A stretch of 5,101 bases of DNA from DATGEP01 sp035310125 (GTDB lineage Bacteria; Chloroflexota; Ktedonobacteria; Ktedonobacterales; JADMIN01): positions 1-5,101 of the forward strand of contig DATGEP010000151.1 in assembly GCA_035310125.1 (NCBI GenBank), given 5' to 3'. Every line of letters begins with the position of its first letter. The stretch's first letter is position 1. The position numbers and the translations under genes were made by a program. The notes beneath the pieces were generated by a model. It was not told where the DNA came from. It searched no databases and saw nothing but the letters and a program-made list of their open reading frames with translations. Shown piece by piece: positions 1-4,187 of this stretch.

Positions 1-172
1 CCCCCAGGCGGGCTGACGCCCGATGTGCGCGCCTGACGGCGCTCTGTGGTGCGCAGTCTCAGTGGACCGGAGCCGGGTCACGACCGGGCGGCAATTCTAC
101 TCCGAGTGTGTGTGTGGGCGTCCGTGCCACGTGGGACGCGCTGTGCGGGCGCTGGCGGCTCGAGGGTACAAA
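1..172. other. Left edge, no supported gene
   Basis: I see no convincing gene here. A rightward reading frame of 60 codons (23-205) contains a few cysteines, but it has no SD site and runs through hairpin element R1. The leftward frames either lack an SD site or are interrupted. A short hairpin, CGGGC-TGAC-GCCCG, lies near base 8. The leftward block may end at R1, or its next gene may begin outside the window. Confidence 0.4.
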
Positions 173-224
173 GATGCCCCCCTGGGCGTCCCAAGGGGGC
201 TGTAGGCATCCTGGCGCGGCGGGG
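173..224 (-). repeat. Intercistronic hairpin element R1 (divergent copy)
   Basis: This is the leftmost of five related elements and starts directly after the TAA of the 71-aa membrane protein gene. On the minus strand it has a 10-bp stem (GCCCCCUUGG / CCAGGGGGGC, 176-200) with loop GACGC. Compared with R2-R5 the stem differs at two adjacent positions, but both changes keep pairing (U-G becomes C-G, C-G becomes U-G). It lacks the small upstream GCAC-TGTA-GTGC stem. Instead, GATGCC and GGCATC (173-178 and 205-210) flank the hairpin and could extend or replace the stem. A weak T-rich stretch follows on the minus strand, so this copy could act as a terminator at the end of the visible leftward block. 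Confidence 0.75.
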
Positions 225-440
225 TTAGCGGAGTCGCGCCGCAAACAACATGAGGCTCACCATTGCCACGAACACGCTCCCGAAGGAGAGCACCGTGCCC
301 GCATCCACCAGAGCCAATGCCCGGCGACTCTTCACCGGGTCACGAGGAATAAACCGCCGCTCTTGTGACCATGCTGCAACGTAGAGCAGAAGCCCCGTCA
401 CAAGCATCACGATGGCTGCAATCAACAGCACGTAGCTCAT
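225..440 (-). CDS. Small two-helix membrane protein, unknown function
   Basis: This 71-aa protein has two hydrophobic segments, about residues 3-24 and 42-66. They are joined by a strongly basic stretch (about residues 27-40, with several Arg and Lys), so both ends are probably on the same side of the inner membrane and the loop is probably cytoplasmic. The chosen start is the ATG one base after the TGA of the upstream gene; the SD (GAGAGGTGAG) lies inside that gene's last codons, which suggests translational coupling. An alternative GTG start nine bases upstream overlaps the upstream gene. The TAA stop abuts element R1. The two-helix layout recalls small phage membrane proteins such as holins, but no holin family is recognised and no lysis genes are nearby, so no function is assigned. 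Confidence 0.75.
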   Translation of the reverse strand: MSYVLLIAAIVMLVTGLLLYVAAWSQERRFIPRDPVKSRRALALVDAGTVLSFGSVFVAMVSLMLFAARLR

Positions 441-441
441 C

Positions 442-714
442 TCACTCACCTCTCCGCTTGGGCGGCTCTTTGCCCATCAGACGATATATCGCATCTGTGA
501 ATTGATTCCCGAGGTACGTAATCTGTGCGGCTATTTCCTCATCGGTAGCCTTGTACAATATCGCGTCCATAGCTCGGCTCCGGTCCTCAGCCACGGCGAC
601 TCTGTAGGCAAGTTCCGCACTCATGCCCTGCGCACGCAAGATATCATAGAGATGCTGGCTAGGCCCGCGATAGCTCTCCCACATGCGTTGCTCCAAATCA
701 CTCATGTCGTCCAT
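442..714 (-). CDS. Hypothetical 90-aa helical protein
   Basis: I do not recognise this protein. It is acidic in its N-terminal half, predicted mostly helical, and ends in a basic PPKRR tail. The sequence shows heptad-like helical stretches, for example residues 5-35 and 55-80, and has no cysteine cluster and no membrane segment. The ATG start at 714 has a good SD (AGAAGGTGAG) that follows hairpin element R2. An in-frame GTG nine bases upstream would add Met-Ser-Glu. The last codons carry the SD of the downstream membrane gene, and the two coding regions are one base apart. Confidence 0.75.
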   Translation of the reverse strand: MDDMSDLEQRMWESYRGPSQHLYDILRAQGMSAELAYRVAVAEDRSRAMDAILYKATDEEIAAQITYLGNQFTDAIYRLMGKEPPKRRGE

Positions 715-730
715 CTCACTCACCTTCTCT

Positions 731-790
731 CAGCTGCCCCCCTGGCGGCTCCAGAGGGGCTGGCGGGCACTACAGTGCGAAGGGGGGGGG
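731..790 (-). repeat. Intercistronic hairpin element R2
   Basis: On the minus strand this is a C-rich run, then a small stem GCAC-TGTA-GTGC (767-778), then the main hairpin GCCCCUCUGG-[AGCCG]-CCAGGGGGGC (736-760), then CAGCTGAGAGAAGGTGAG, which contains the SD of the gene starting at 714. The main stem pairs over 10 bp with one U-G wobble. Unlike the other copies, the C run next to the TAA (791-793) is 9 bases long instead of 3-4. The gene upstream stops 23 bases earlier than that TAA. Confidence 0.85.
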
Positions 791-815
791 TTACTCGTCG
801 GGATGCCGTTCCCGC

Positions 816-1166
816 TTACGTCCGTTTTCGCCCTTCGCCGCCCGGTGCCCAAAACGCGCGGTATGCCGCACTATTGTGAAATGGCTCTAAGTCCCGCTGA
901 TTGCGTATCCGAACGAGCTTACCGCTGCGATGGGATGGACTATCCAGCCAGATGTAGATAGGCAACGACCCAAACGCCTTCGCGGCTGCCTCGCGACTCG
1001 CGAAACGATACTCGCGGCCCCGACTATCGAGCGCATAACGCGCATTCTTGGGGTCGGTCTGCACCAGCCATACCCAGAAGCTCTCAACCCCACGCGAGTA
1101 GTAGGTCACGATGGTCACACCGACCGGGAACTCCCAGCCAGGCGGCGCCTTCGGTAACTCACTCAT
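816..1166 (-). CDS. Hypothetical 116-aa protein with DSRG...SRE motif
   Basis: This protein is of unknown function. Residues 15-36 form an aromatic, beta-rich stretch (VTYYSRG, FWVWLV), followed by the motif LDSRGREYRFASREAAAKAF at 46-65. A similar DSRG-x-F-SRE-x-A-x-AF block occurs near the C-terminus of the zinc-ribbon protein encoded at 2117-2533, so the two may share a small domain. The ATG at 1166 is preceded by GAGAGGTGATGAAAG and hairpin R3, which supports the start. The TAA is at 816-818, whereas the neighbouring genes stop exactly at the edge of their repeat element. A +1 shift near the C-terminus would extend this gene to the TAA at 791-793. Confidence 0.75.
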   Translation of the reverse strand: MSELPKAPPGWEFPVGVTIVTYYSRGVESFWVWLVQTDPKNARYALDSRGREYRFASREAAAKAFGSLPIYIWLDSPSHRSGKLVRIRNQRDLEPFHNSAAYRAFWAPGGEGRKRT

Positions 1167-1180
1167 CTTTCATCACCTCT

Positions 1181-1235
1181 CAGCTGCCCCCCTGGGCGGA
1201 CCAGAGGGGCTGGCGGGCACTACAACGCGAAGGGG
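1181..1235 (-). repeat. Intercistronic hairpin element R3
   Basis: The element lies between the TAA of the 57-aa helix-turn-helix gene and the SD of the gene starting at 1166. The main hairpin (1186-1210) is GCCCCUCUGG-[UCCGC]-CCAGGGGGGC in the minus-strand RNA. The small upstream stem is GCGU-UGUA-GUGC (1217-1228). Relative to the other copies it has two changes, and both keep pairing as G-U wobbles on the minus strand while giving mismatches on the plus strand. Confidence 0.85.
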
Positions 1236-1409
1236 TTAGCTCGCGTCGCCGTCCCGCTGCTGCTTGGGCTTGGGGGGGCGCATCTGCTGCAATTCCCGGC
1301 GGACGATATAGGCCGGTATGCCAGTCTCCGTGGCAATCTCGTCCGCCGTCATGTTCGTCCGCTGCTCGCGCAGCACGCGCCGAATGATGCGCTGTGTTGC
1401 TAGGCTCAT
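1236..1409 (-). CDS. Small helix-turn-helix DNA-binding protein
   Basis: This 57-aa protein runs from MSLATQRIIRRVL to a basic, proline-rich tail (about residues 44-53) ending in GDAS. Residues about 20-43, with the pattern MTADEIATETGIPAYIVRRE, read as a helix-turn-helix: a helix with an alanine, a turn glycine (G30), then a recognition helix ending in VRREL. This matches the general winged-helix pattern seen in MarR-like and similar regulators, although the protein is too short for a full winged-helix fold. The start ATG at 1409 has SD GAAAGGTG ten bases upstream, and the TAA abuts element R3. It is probably a DNA-binding regulator of this mobile element. A run of seven G on the plus strand lies in its C-terminal codons. 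Confidence 0.75.
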   Translation of the reverse strand: MSLATQRIIRRVLREQRTNMTADEIATETGIPAYIVRRELQQMRPPKPKQQRDGDAS

Positions 1410-1440
1410 CGTCTTGCACCTTTCATACTATCGCCGGGAA

Positions 1441-1492
1441 GATGCCCCCCTGGCGGCTCCAGAGGGGCTGGCGGGCACTACAGTGCGGCGGG
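1441..1492 (-). repeat. Intercistronic hairpin element R4
   Basis: The element lies between the TAA of the gene encoded at 1493-1732 and the start of the 57-aa helix-turn-helix gene. The main hairpin (1444-1468) has the same stem and AGCCG loop as R2, and the small stem GCAC-TGTA-GTGC is at 1475-1486. Downstream of the hairpin it diverges: GCATCTT replaces the GCAGCTGA seen in R2, R3 and R5, as in R1. The following leader is longer, about 34 bases to the ATG at 1409. Confidence 0.85.
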
Positions 1493-1732
1493 TTAGCTGG
1501 CGGCGCCCTTCTGCTCGGCTTGCCATCGTTTCTCACAGTAAATCTGATAGGCCAGATCGCGCATCCCTTCGGTCATCTGCGAGACATGATATGTTCTGCT
1601 CGCCTCATATAAGAGGTCAAGCGCCCGTTCCATGCGTGTCAGTCTGCTCTCCGAAAGTTCCGGTGTCTCCGTGGTGTTGATCGTTTCAAGATTGCCCATC
1701 GTCTCGTCTCCTTTGTGGAATAGCTCGCTCAT
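1493..1732 (-). CDS. Hypothetical 79-aa helical protein (or 68 aa)
   Basis: I do not recognise this protein. It has a polar N-terminus rich in Thr, Glu and Ser, then a helical region (about residues 30-70) with the pattern RMERALDLLYEASRTY and MRDLAYQIYCEKRW. There is no membrane segment and only one cysteine. Two starts are plausible. The ATG at 1732 follows R5 with SD AAGAAGGTGAG and begins Met-Ser-Glu, like a neighbouring gene behind the same leader. The ATG at 1699 (MGNLE) has a stronger SD, AAAGGAG, eight bases upstream. The longer form is given because it matches the shared leader pattern, but the shorter is about as likely. The TAA abuts R4. Confidence 0.7.
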   Translation of the reverse strand: MSELFHKGDETMGNLETINTTETPELSESRLTRMERALDLLYEASRTYHVSQMTEGMRDLAYQIYCEKRWQAEQKGAAS

Positions 1733-1746
1733 CTTCTCACCTTCTT

Positions 1747-1801
1747 CAGCTGCCCCCCTGGGCGTCCCAGAGGGGCTGGCGGGCACTACAGTGCGGCGGG
1801 G
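1747..1801 (-). repeat. Intercistronic hairpin element R5
   Basis: The element follows the TAA of the 68-aa gene at 1802-2008 and precedes the SD of the gene at 1732. The main hairpin (1752-1776) is GCCCCUCUGG-[GACGC]-CCAGGGGGGC on the minus strand, and the small stem GCAC-TGTA-GTGC is at 1783-1794. It is the copy closest to the promoter side of the block; no copy is found further upstream. The loop matches that of R1, while the stem matches R2-R4. Confidence 0.85.
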
Positions 1802-2008
1802 TTAGAATGCGCTCGTACCGATATAGGCATCCATCAGCGTTACGCCAGGCATCTGAGGGTGCTCCCATTGCTTTTTGATCTTCAGCAGCTTGACCTTGCG
1901 AACTCGTCCTCCCAGGGCGGTTTCAGCAATCCAGGCGTCACCCACCTGGGGAATACGCTGGCCTGGCTCAAAGTATAAGCGCGTTGTATATCGCTTGTAG
2001 GTTCTCAT
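1802..2008 (-). CDS. Hypothetical 68-aa basic protein
   Basis: This is a small basic protein of unknown function. The pattern is beta-rich, alternating hydrophobic and charged residues (TTRLYFEPGQRI, RVRKVKLLKIKKQW, VTLMDAYIG), which would suit a small barrel or SH3-like fold, but no family is recognised. The ATG at 2008 is preceded by GAGGTGATGAG, an SD lying at the end of the upstream 35-aa gene. The gap to that gene is only 4 bases, so coupled translation is likely. The TAA is directly followed by element R5. Confidence 0.7.
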   Translation of the reverse strand: MRTYKRYTTRLYFEPGQRIPQVGDAWIAETALGGRVRKVKLLKIKKQWEHPQMPGVTLMDAYIGTSAF

Positions 2009-2012
2009 CTCA

Positions 2013-2120
2013 TCACCTCATCACCAGCCAGTAGGCCACAAGGAAGCCGGCCGTCAGGGCTGCCAGCGCCAGCGCCGCCCCGATCAGAATCGCCGCCAGC
2101 GTCACGATGGCACGCGTCAT
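2013..2120 (-). CDS. 35-aa single-helix membrane peptide
   Basis: This short reading frame starts at an ATG overlapping the stop of the zinc-ribbon gene (ATGA). It encodes a peptide with one positive N-terminal residue (Arg3) followed by an almost unbroken hydrophobic run of Ala, Leu, Ile, Val and Gly from about residue 5 to 33. This predicts one transmembrane helix with a very short tail (VMR). The overlap at one end, the 4-base gap to the next gene at the other, and the absence of other coding sequence in the 112 bases between its neighbours all support it as a real gene. Function is unknown. It is too short for family assignment by eye. Confidence 0.65.
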   Translation of the reverse strand: MTRAIVTLAAILIGAALALAALTAGFLVAYWLVMR

Positions 2121-2533
2121 CCCGCGTCGCCCGGATATGCGCGGATGTATTCGCGCTGCTCGTTCGAACAAAACGCCTCAGCATCCTCACGGCGGCTGAA
2201 TGAGATGACGAGGCCGCGACTATCACGGCGCGGGCGCCCGAAGCGCATTGGCTGCCAGCGGCCCCGACTGTCCTGCACAACACGATAGGCGCTGGGCAAG
2301 TCCTCCGACTCAGTCTCCAGCCGGCTCGCCAGTGTTTCCACCGCACGCGGCGGGCGGATCGTCCGCAGCAGCTCCATCGTCTGCGTATCGTCCAGATCAA
2401 ACTCCGCCATGATGTCAACCACGCGCACGGGATGCGTCTCAGCGAACTCCACGAATGTCCGCAGCTCCGCTTCACAATCACTGCACAGCTCGCCCTCGAC
2501 GATCTCGCGCTGGCAGCATACACAGGTGTGCAT
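2117..2533 (-). CDS. Zinc-ribbon protein with DSRG...SRE motif
   Basis: This 138-aa protein has two paired cysteine motifs at the N-terminus, C4-x2-C7 and C17-x2-C20, typical of a zinc-binding ribbon. A middle acidic, helical region (about residues 26-60) includes DIMAEFDLDDTQTMELLRTI, which could be a small helix-turn-helix-like element. The C-terminal part (about 82-125) has DSRGRW and then RDSRGLVISFSRREDAEAF, resembling residues 46-65 of the 116-aa protein encoded at 816-1166. The ATG at 2533 has the SD GAGGTAGA. Its stop overlaps the start of the 35-aa membrane gene. It is probably a DNA- or protein-binding accessory factor of the mobile element; the substrate is not known. Confidence 0.8.
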   Translation of the reverse strand: MHTCVCCQREIVEGELCSDCEAELRTFVEFAETHPVRVVDIMAEFDLDDTQTMELLRTIRPPRAVETLASRLETESEDLPSAYRVVQDSRGRWQPMRFGRPRRDSRGLVISFSRREDAEAFCSNEQREYIRAYPGDAG

Positions 2534-2549
2534 ATCTCTACCTCATTTG

Positions 2550-2571
2550 CCAACTCTCAACCAACTCTCAA
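2550..2571. repeat. 11-bp tandem direct repeat upstream of the zinc-ribbon gene
   Basis: CCAACTCTCAA occurs twice back to back, 17 bases upstream of the zinc-ribbon start codon. Each copy contains CAACTCT, which is also found in the iteron-like repeats inside the initiator gene (around 4584-4645). It lies in the leader of the leftward block and could be an operator, but no protein is assigned to it. Confidence 0.6.
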
Positions 2572-2577
2572 CTGCGC

Positions 2578-2595
2578 GGTTGCGATATCGCAACC
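2578..2595. promoter_or_regulatory. Perfect 18-bp palindrome (possible operator)
   Basis: GGTTGCGATATCGCAACC is a perfect palindrome between the stop of the 115-aa gene and the 11-bp tandem repeat. There is no T run after it on either strand, so a terminator is unlikely. A dimeric regulator site is the simplest reading. Its half-site GCAAC also occurs in the iteron-like repeats, in the opposite arrangement. Confidence 0.5.
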
Positions 2596-2598
2596 AGA

Positions 2599-2946
2599 CT
2601 ATGCCGCGTCCGGTGGCCAGTACGGCGCCGGGTCCTCCGCGACGGGAACGATCACCCACGGCTCTTCACGCGGCAAGAAAAAGACGAGCCTGTTGCCGAC
2701 CGTCACGGCCGCGCCAAGCGGGCTGTCCACACGCACCCTCACGGGGACGGAATAGCCGAACCGGGGACGCATCATCGAGCGATGCCAATCTGACGCGTAG
2801 AGGTGCACACGCGTCCCGGGCGCGAGATAGCGCCGGGGGCGTGCCGTCCCGGGACTGACCCAGAGCGGCACCGTGGGCGGCGCCGCGCGTAGGCGCGGAT
2901 CATCGTACACTGGCGCCGCTGTCGGGCGTCTCCACCATCCGAACAT
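2599..2946 (-). CDS. Hypothetical 115-aa protein, proline/arginine rich
   Basis: I do not recognise this protein. It starts with MFGWWRRP and is rich in Pro, Arg and Val, with alternating beta-like stretches in its C-terminal two thirds (RVHLYASDW, YSVPVRVRVDS, LVFFLPREEPWVIVPV). This suggests a soluble beta-rich protein; there is no signal peptide or membrane segment. The chosen ATG at 2946 has a strong SD (AAAGGAG) nine bases upstream. An upstream in-frame start at 2982 lacks one. The gene lies 73 bases downstream of the ribbon-helix-helix-like gene and ends four bases before the 18-bp palindrome. Confidence 0.7.
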   Translation of the reverse strand: MFGWWRRPTAAPVYDDPRLRAAPPTVPLWVSPGTARPRRYLAPGTRVHLYASDWHRSMMRPRFGYSVPVRVRVDSPLGAAVTVGNRLVFFLPREEPWVIVPVAEDPAPYWPPDAA

Positions 2947-3019
2947 GATAGCTGTCTCCTTTGTGTGCCCTATCACGATCAAAACGGAACGGAGTAAATC
3001 CCTCGCGCTTTGCGTCCGC

Positions 3020-3253
3020 TCAGCTCAACTCAGATGCCGAGCGGTCCTCCGGCTCACCTGGTGGCGGGCGCTCGCCCTCCTCGTGTTCGAGGTGCATGCG
3101 CCTGGCGGCGTCGCGGATCAGCCGCCCAATGGTGGCGCTTGAAGTCCGCGCTCGGTCGCCAAACCACACGACATTGATGCGATCCAATAGTTCTTCCTCG
3201 TGTGGCGTCAATGAAAATGTCCTCGTCACGGTTCGACTCTCTTTCGGTTTCAT
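3020..3253 (-). CDS. Ribbon-helix-helix-like DNA-binding protein
   Basis: This 77-aa protein has a basic N-terminal strand (SRTVTRTFSL, residues 6-15) followed by two helices (about 16-30 and 38-54, ending in IGRLIRDAARRM). That is the strand-helix-helix order of CopG/Arc-type repressors, which bind DNA as dimers. The C-terminal tail is acidic and proline-rich. It is the first gene of the leftward block and could regulate its own promoter or the nearby rightward one. The ATG at 3253 is preceded by GGAG and then an eight-base C run, which makes the SD spacing depend on that run. Longer in-frame starts at 3286 and 3319 have no clear SD. The loop between the helices (NVVWFGDRART) is longer than in minimal Arc-type proteins, so the family call is tentative. 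Confidence 0.65.
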   Translation of the reverse strand: MKPKESRTVTRTFSLTPHEEELLDRINVVWFGDRARTSSATIGRLIRDAARRMHLEHEEGERPPPGEPEDRSASELS

Positions 3254-3261
3254 GGGGGGGG
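3254..3261 (-). repeat. C8 homopolymer between SD and start codon
   Basis: Eight consecutive C (minus strand) sit directly between GGAGTTA and the ATG of the ribbon-helix-helix-like gene. They set the SD-to-start spacing to about 11 bases, near the upper limit. A change of one or two bases in the run would alter translation efficiency. Confidence 0.6.
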
Positions 3262-3349
3262 TAACTCCGTCTATGTGAGACACTACCATAGAATTAAGTG
3301 TACTGCAATAGCCAAACATGGTTAGCCCATGAACACCTACAGATGCTAG

Positions 3350-3358
3350 TACCTGGTA
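3350..3358. promoter_or_regulatory. Small palindrome abutting the -35 box
   Basis: TACCTGGTA is a 9-bp dyad directly next to the -35 box of the rightward promoter. A second dyad, TAAT-A-ATTA, lies inside the promoter spacer. Either could be an operator for a repressor of this promoter, for instance the ribbon-helix-helix-like protein, but this is only suggested by position. Confidence 0.3.
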
Positions 3359-3387
3359 TTGACAGATTAATAATTATCGTGTATACT
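3359..3387 (+). promoter_or_regulatory. Sigma70-type promoter for the 65-aa CxxC gene
   Basis: A perfect -35 box TTGACA (3359-3364) is separated by 17 bases from TATACT (3382-3387), which matches the -10 consensus at five of six positions. The spacer is AT-rich in an otherwise GC-rich window. Transcription would begin near 3394-3396, giving a leader of about 70 bases. This is the best promoter visible in the window. Confidence 0.85.
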
Positions 3388-3401
3388 CTCTTGTAGCGGT
3401 C

Positions 3402-3443
3402 GGGGGAGTCCCCGGACGCTCCCGGCGGGAGAGGCCCGCCGGG
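3402..3443 (+). other. Structured 5' leader with two hairpins
   Basis: A first hairpin (GTCGGGG around AGT with CCCCGGAC, about 3400-3419, one mismatch) is followed by a perfect 9-bp hairpin, CCCGGCGGG-AGAGG-CCCGCCGGG (3421-3443). The second lies about 22 bases before the ATG at 3466 and just upstream of the GGGAG SD. There is no T run after it, so it is not a standard terminator. It may protect the transcript, control translation, or bind a factor. Confidence 0.65.
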
Positions 3444-3465
3444 GTGCACCGATTGGGAGATCGCG

Positions 3466-3663
3466 ATGCACGAGGTAACGTCCGAGCACGAGGTCAGCCT
3501 ACCACCAATGACGCTGCAATGGCAGTGTGCATGGTGCGCAGAAGAGCGCGGAGAGCTCCCCGAAGCGGGGAGGACAGATGGCATCTGTCGGCGTCACCTC
3601 CGCGAGATGCGGCGGAAAGTGTATGAGTACCGCGAGTGGCGATGGAGGCACGGGTTGACCTAG
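3466..3663 (+). CDS. 65-aa putative zinc-binding protein (CxxC...CxxH)
   Basis: This is a small protein with C21-A-W-C24 and C41-R-R-H44, separated by 16 residues that include DGI just before the second pair. The pattern CAWC...GIC-x-x-[CH] is seen in short bacterial zinc-ribbon proteins, often encoded in regulatory contexts. A basic, aromatic helix follows (REMRRKVYEYREWRWRH, about residues 46-62), which could bind nucleic acid. The SD GGGAG lies six bases before the ATG. It stands alone between its own sigma70-type promoter and a terminator hairpin, oriented away from the leftward block. No specific function can be assigned. Confidence 0.75.
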   Translation: MHEVTSEHEVSLPPMTLQWQCAWCAEERGELPEAGRTDGICRRHLREMRRKVYEYREWRWRHGLT

Positions 3664-3667
3664 CCAA

Positions 3668-3701
3668 AAGCCCCCGGCGATAGTAGTATCGCCGGGGGCT
3701 T
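3668..3701 (+). terminator. Strong intrinsic-terminator-like hairpin
   Basis: A 15-bp perfect stem (AAGCCCCCGGCGATA with its complement) closes a GTAG loop, five bases after the stop of the 65-aa gene. On the plus strand only CTTCG follows, so the T tract is weak. On the minus strand four T follow, so it could also stop leftward transcription. Stem strength and position make termination the most likely role. Confidence 0.75.
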
Positions 3702-3767
3702 CGTGCTACACTGGGGAGTAACAATTGATTCTGTCCCTGTCGTGCGAACCTGTAGCAGACACGACGA

Positions 3768-3803
3768 CCGCGCGAGTTTTGTTTGAGGACGACTCTCGCG
3801 CGG
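3768..3803. repeat. 9-bp inverted repeat with 18-base loop
   Basis: CCGCGCGAG and CTCGCGCGG are perfect complements flanking an AT-richer 18-base segment. The GC-only arms around a looser loop could be a regulator site or a replication-related structure such as a single-strand origin. There is no T run to support termination. Confidence 0.5.
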
Positions 3804-3889
3804 CCTGAACGTGACGTGATTTGTATGGCTCTGTGCTGGAGGGGGCCCCTGCCTTTCTACCCGCACGGGGGAGAGCTACTGTTTTGCGT

Positions 3890-3942
3890 CACTCCGAGCA
3901 TATCACAGGCCAATAATTCCCGCAAGCCTGACAATCGGAGTG
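3890..3942. promoter_or_regulatory. Nested inverted repeats in the leader of the replication genes
   Basis: The outer arms CACTCCGA (3890-3897) and TCGGAGTG (3935-3942) are perfect complements. Inside them lie the inner arms CAGGC (3906-3910) and GCCTG (3926-3930). The structure ends six bases before the AGGAG SD of the gene starting at 3960. It could be an RNA structure controlling translation, or an operator for autoregulation. Confidence 0.5.
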
Positions 3943-3959
3943 GCGGTTAGGAGTGTCTC

Positions 3960-4187
3960 GTGAGCATCTTCTCACGACTCGACGAGATCGAAGATTGCGA
4001 CCTGGACAGCGAACTACGTACACACCTTGACGATATGGAGTTCCTCATGGAACGCTACATCGTCCTCCGCCAGCGACGCTATCCACACGAAACGCCGTAC
4101 CAGTCTGGAAACACCGCACTGCGACATCTTCAGACATTCCTGAGCGAGTATCTCGCGGGGAGGCGTCGTCGTGACACAACCAGGTAA
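3960..4187 (+). CDS. Hypothetical 75-aa helical protein upstream of the initiator
   Basis: I do not recognise this protein. It is strongly acidic in its N-terminal third (DEIEDCDLDSELRTHLDDMEF) and basic at the C-terminus (AGRRRRDTTR), and is predicted to be mostly helical. The GTG start has SD AGGAG six bases upstream. Its last 17 bases overlap the start of the initiator-like gene, so the two are probably translated together. Position directly before an initiator gene suggests a role in replication or its control, but that is inference from location only. Confidence 0.7.
   Translation: MSIFSRLDEIEDCDLDSELRTHLDDMEFLMERYIVLRQRRYPHETPYQSGNTALRHLQTFLSEYLAGRRRRDTTR

Larger units (their letters stand above)
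3702..3959. other. Non-coding region with several inverted repeats
   Basis: No gene is supported in these 258 bases. They contain an inverted pair GTCGTG/CACGAC (3739-3765), a 9-bp perfect pair CCGCGCGAG/CTCGCGCGG with an 18-base loop (3768-3803), a GGGGCCCC palindrome (near 3842), and nested inverted repeats just before the next gene (3890-3942). The region must contain the promoter of the rightward replication genes, but no convincing -35/-10 pair is visible. Confidence 0.55.

Noticed and set aside
23..205. Rightward cysteine-containing 60-codon open frame
   Set aside because: No SD site, and it ends inside repeat R1 on the opposite strand to the genes around it.
502..879. Rightward 125-codon open frame
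   Set aside because: It is antisense to two leftward genes and crosses repeat R2; no SD site or domain is seen.
173..1801. Integron-like gene cassettes with attC sites
   Set aside because: One-directional small genes each followed by a palindromic element suggested this, but the boundary sequences do not consistently match RYYYAAC or GTTRRRY and no integrase is visible.
173..1801. CRISPR array
   Set aside because: The repeats are about 260-560 bases apart and the intervals are coding sequence, not short spacers.
2005..2553. Leftward 182-codon open frame
   Set aside because: It overlaps the zinc-ribbon gene in another frame, has a low-complexity Arg/Ser-rich translation and no good SD site.
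3254..3400. Promoter for the leftward block
   Set aside because: One must exist, but no -35/-10 pair with reasonable spacing could be singled out on the minus strand, so none is listed.
3660..3866. Leftward 68-codon open frame in the non-coding region
   Set aside because: It reads through the terminator hairpin and inverted repeats, and its translation has no recognisable pattern.
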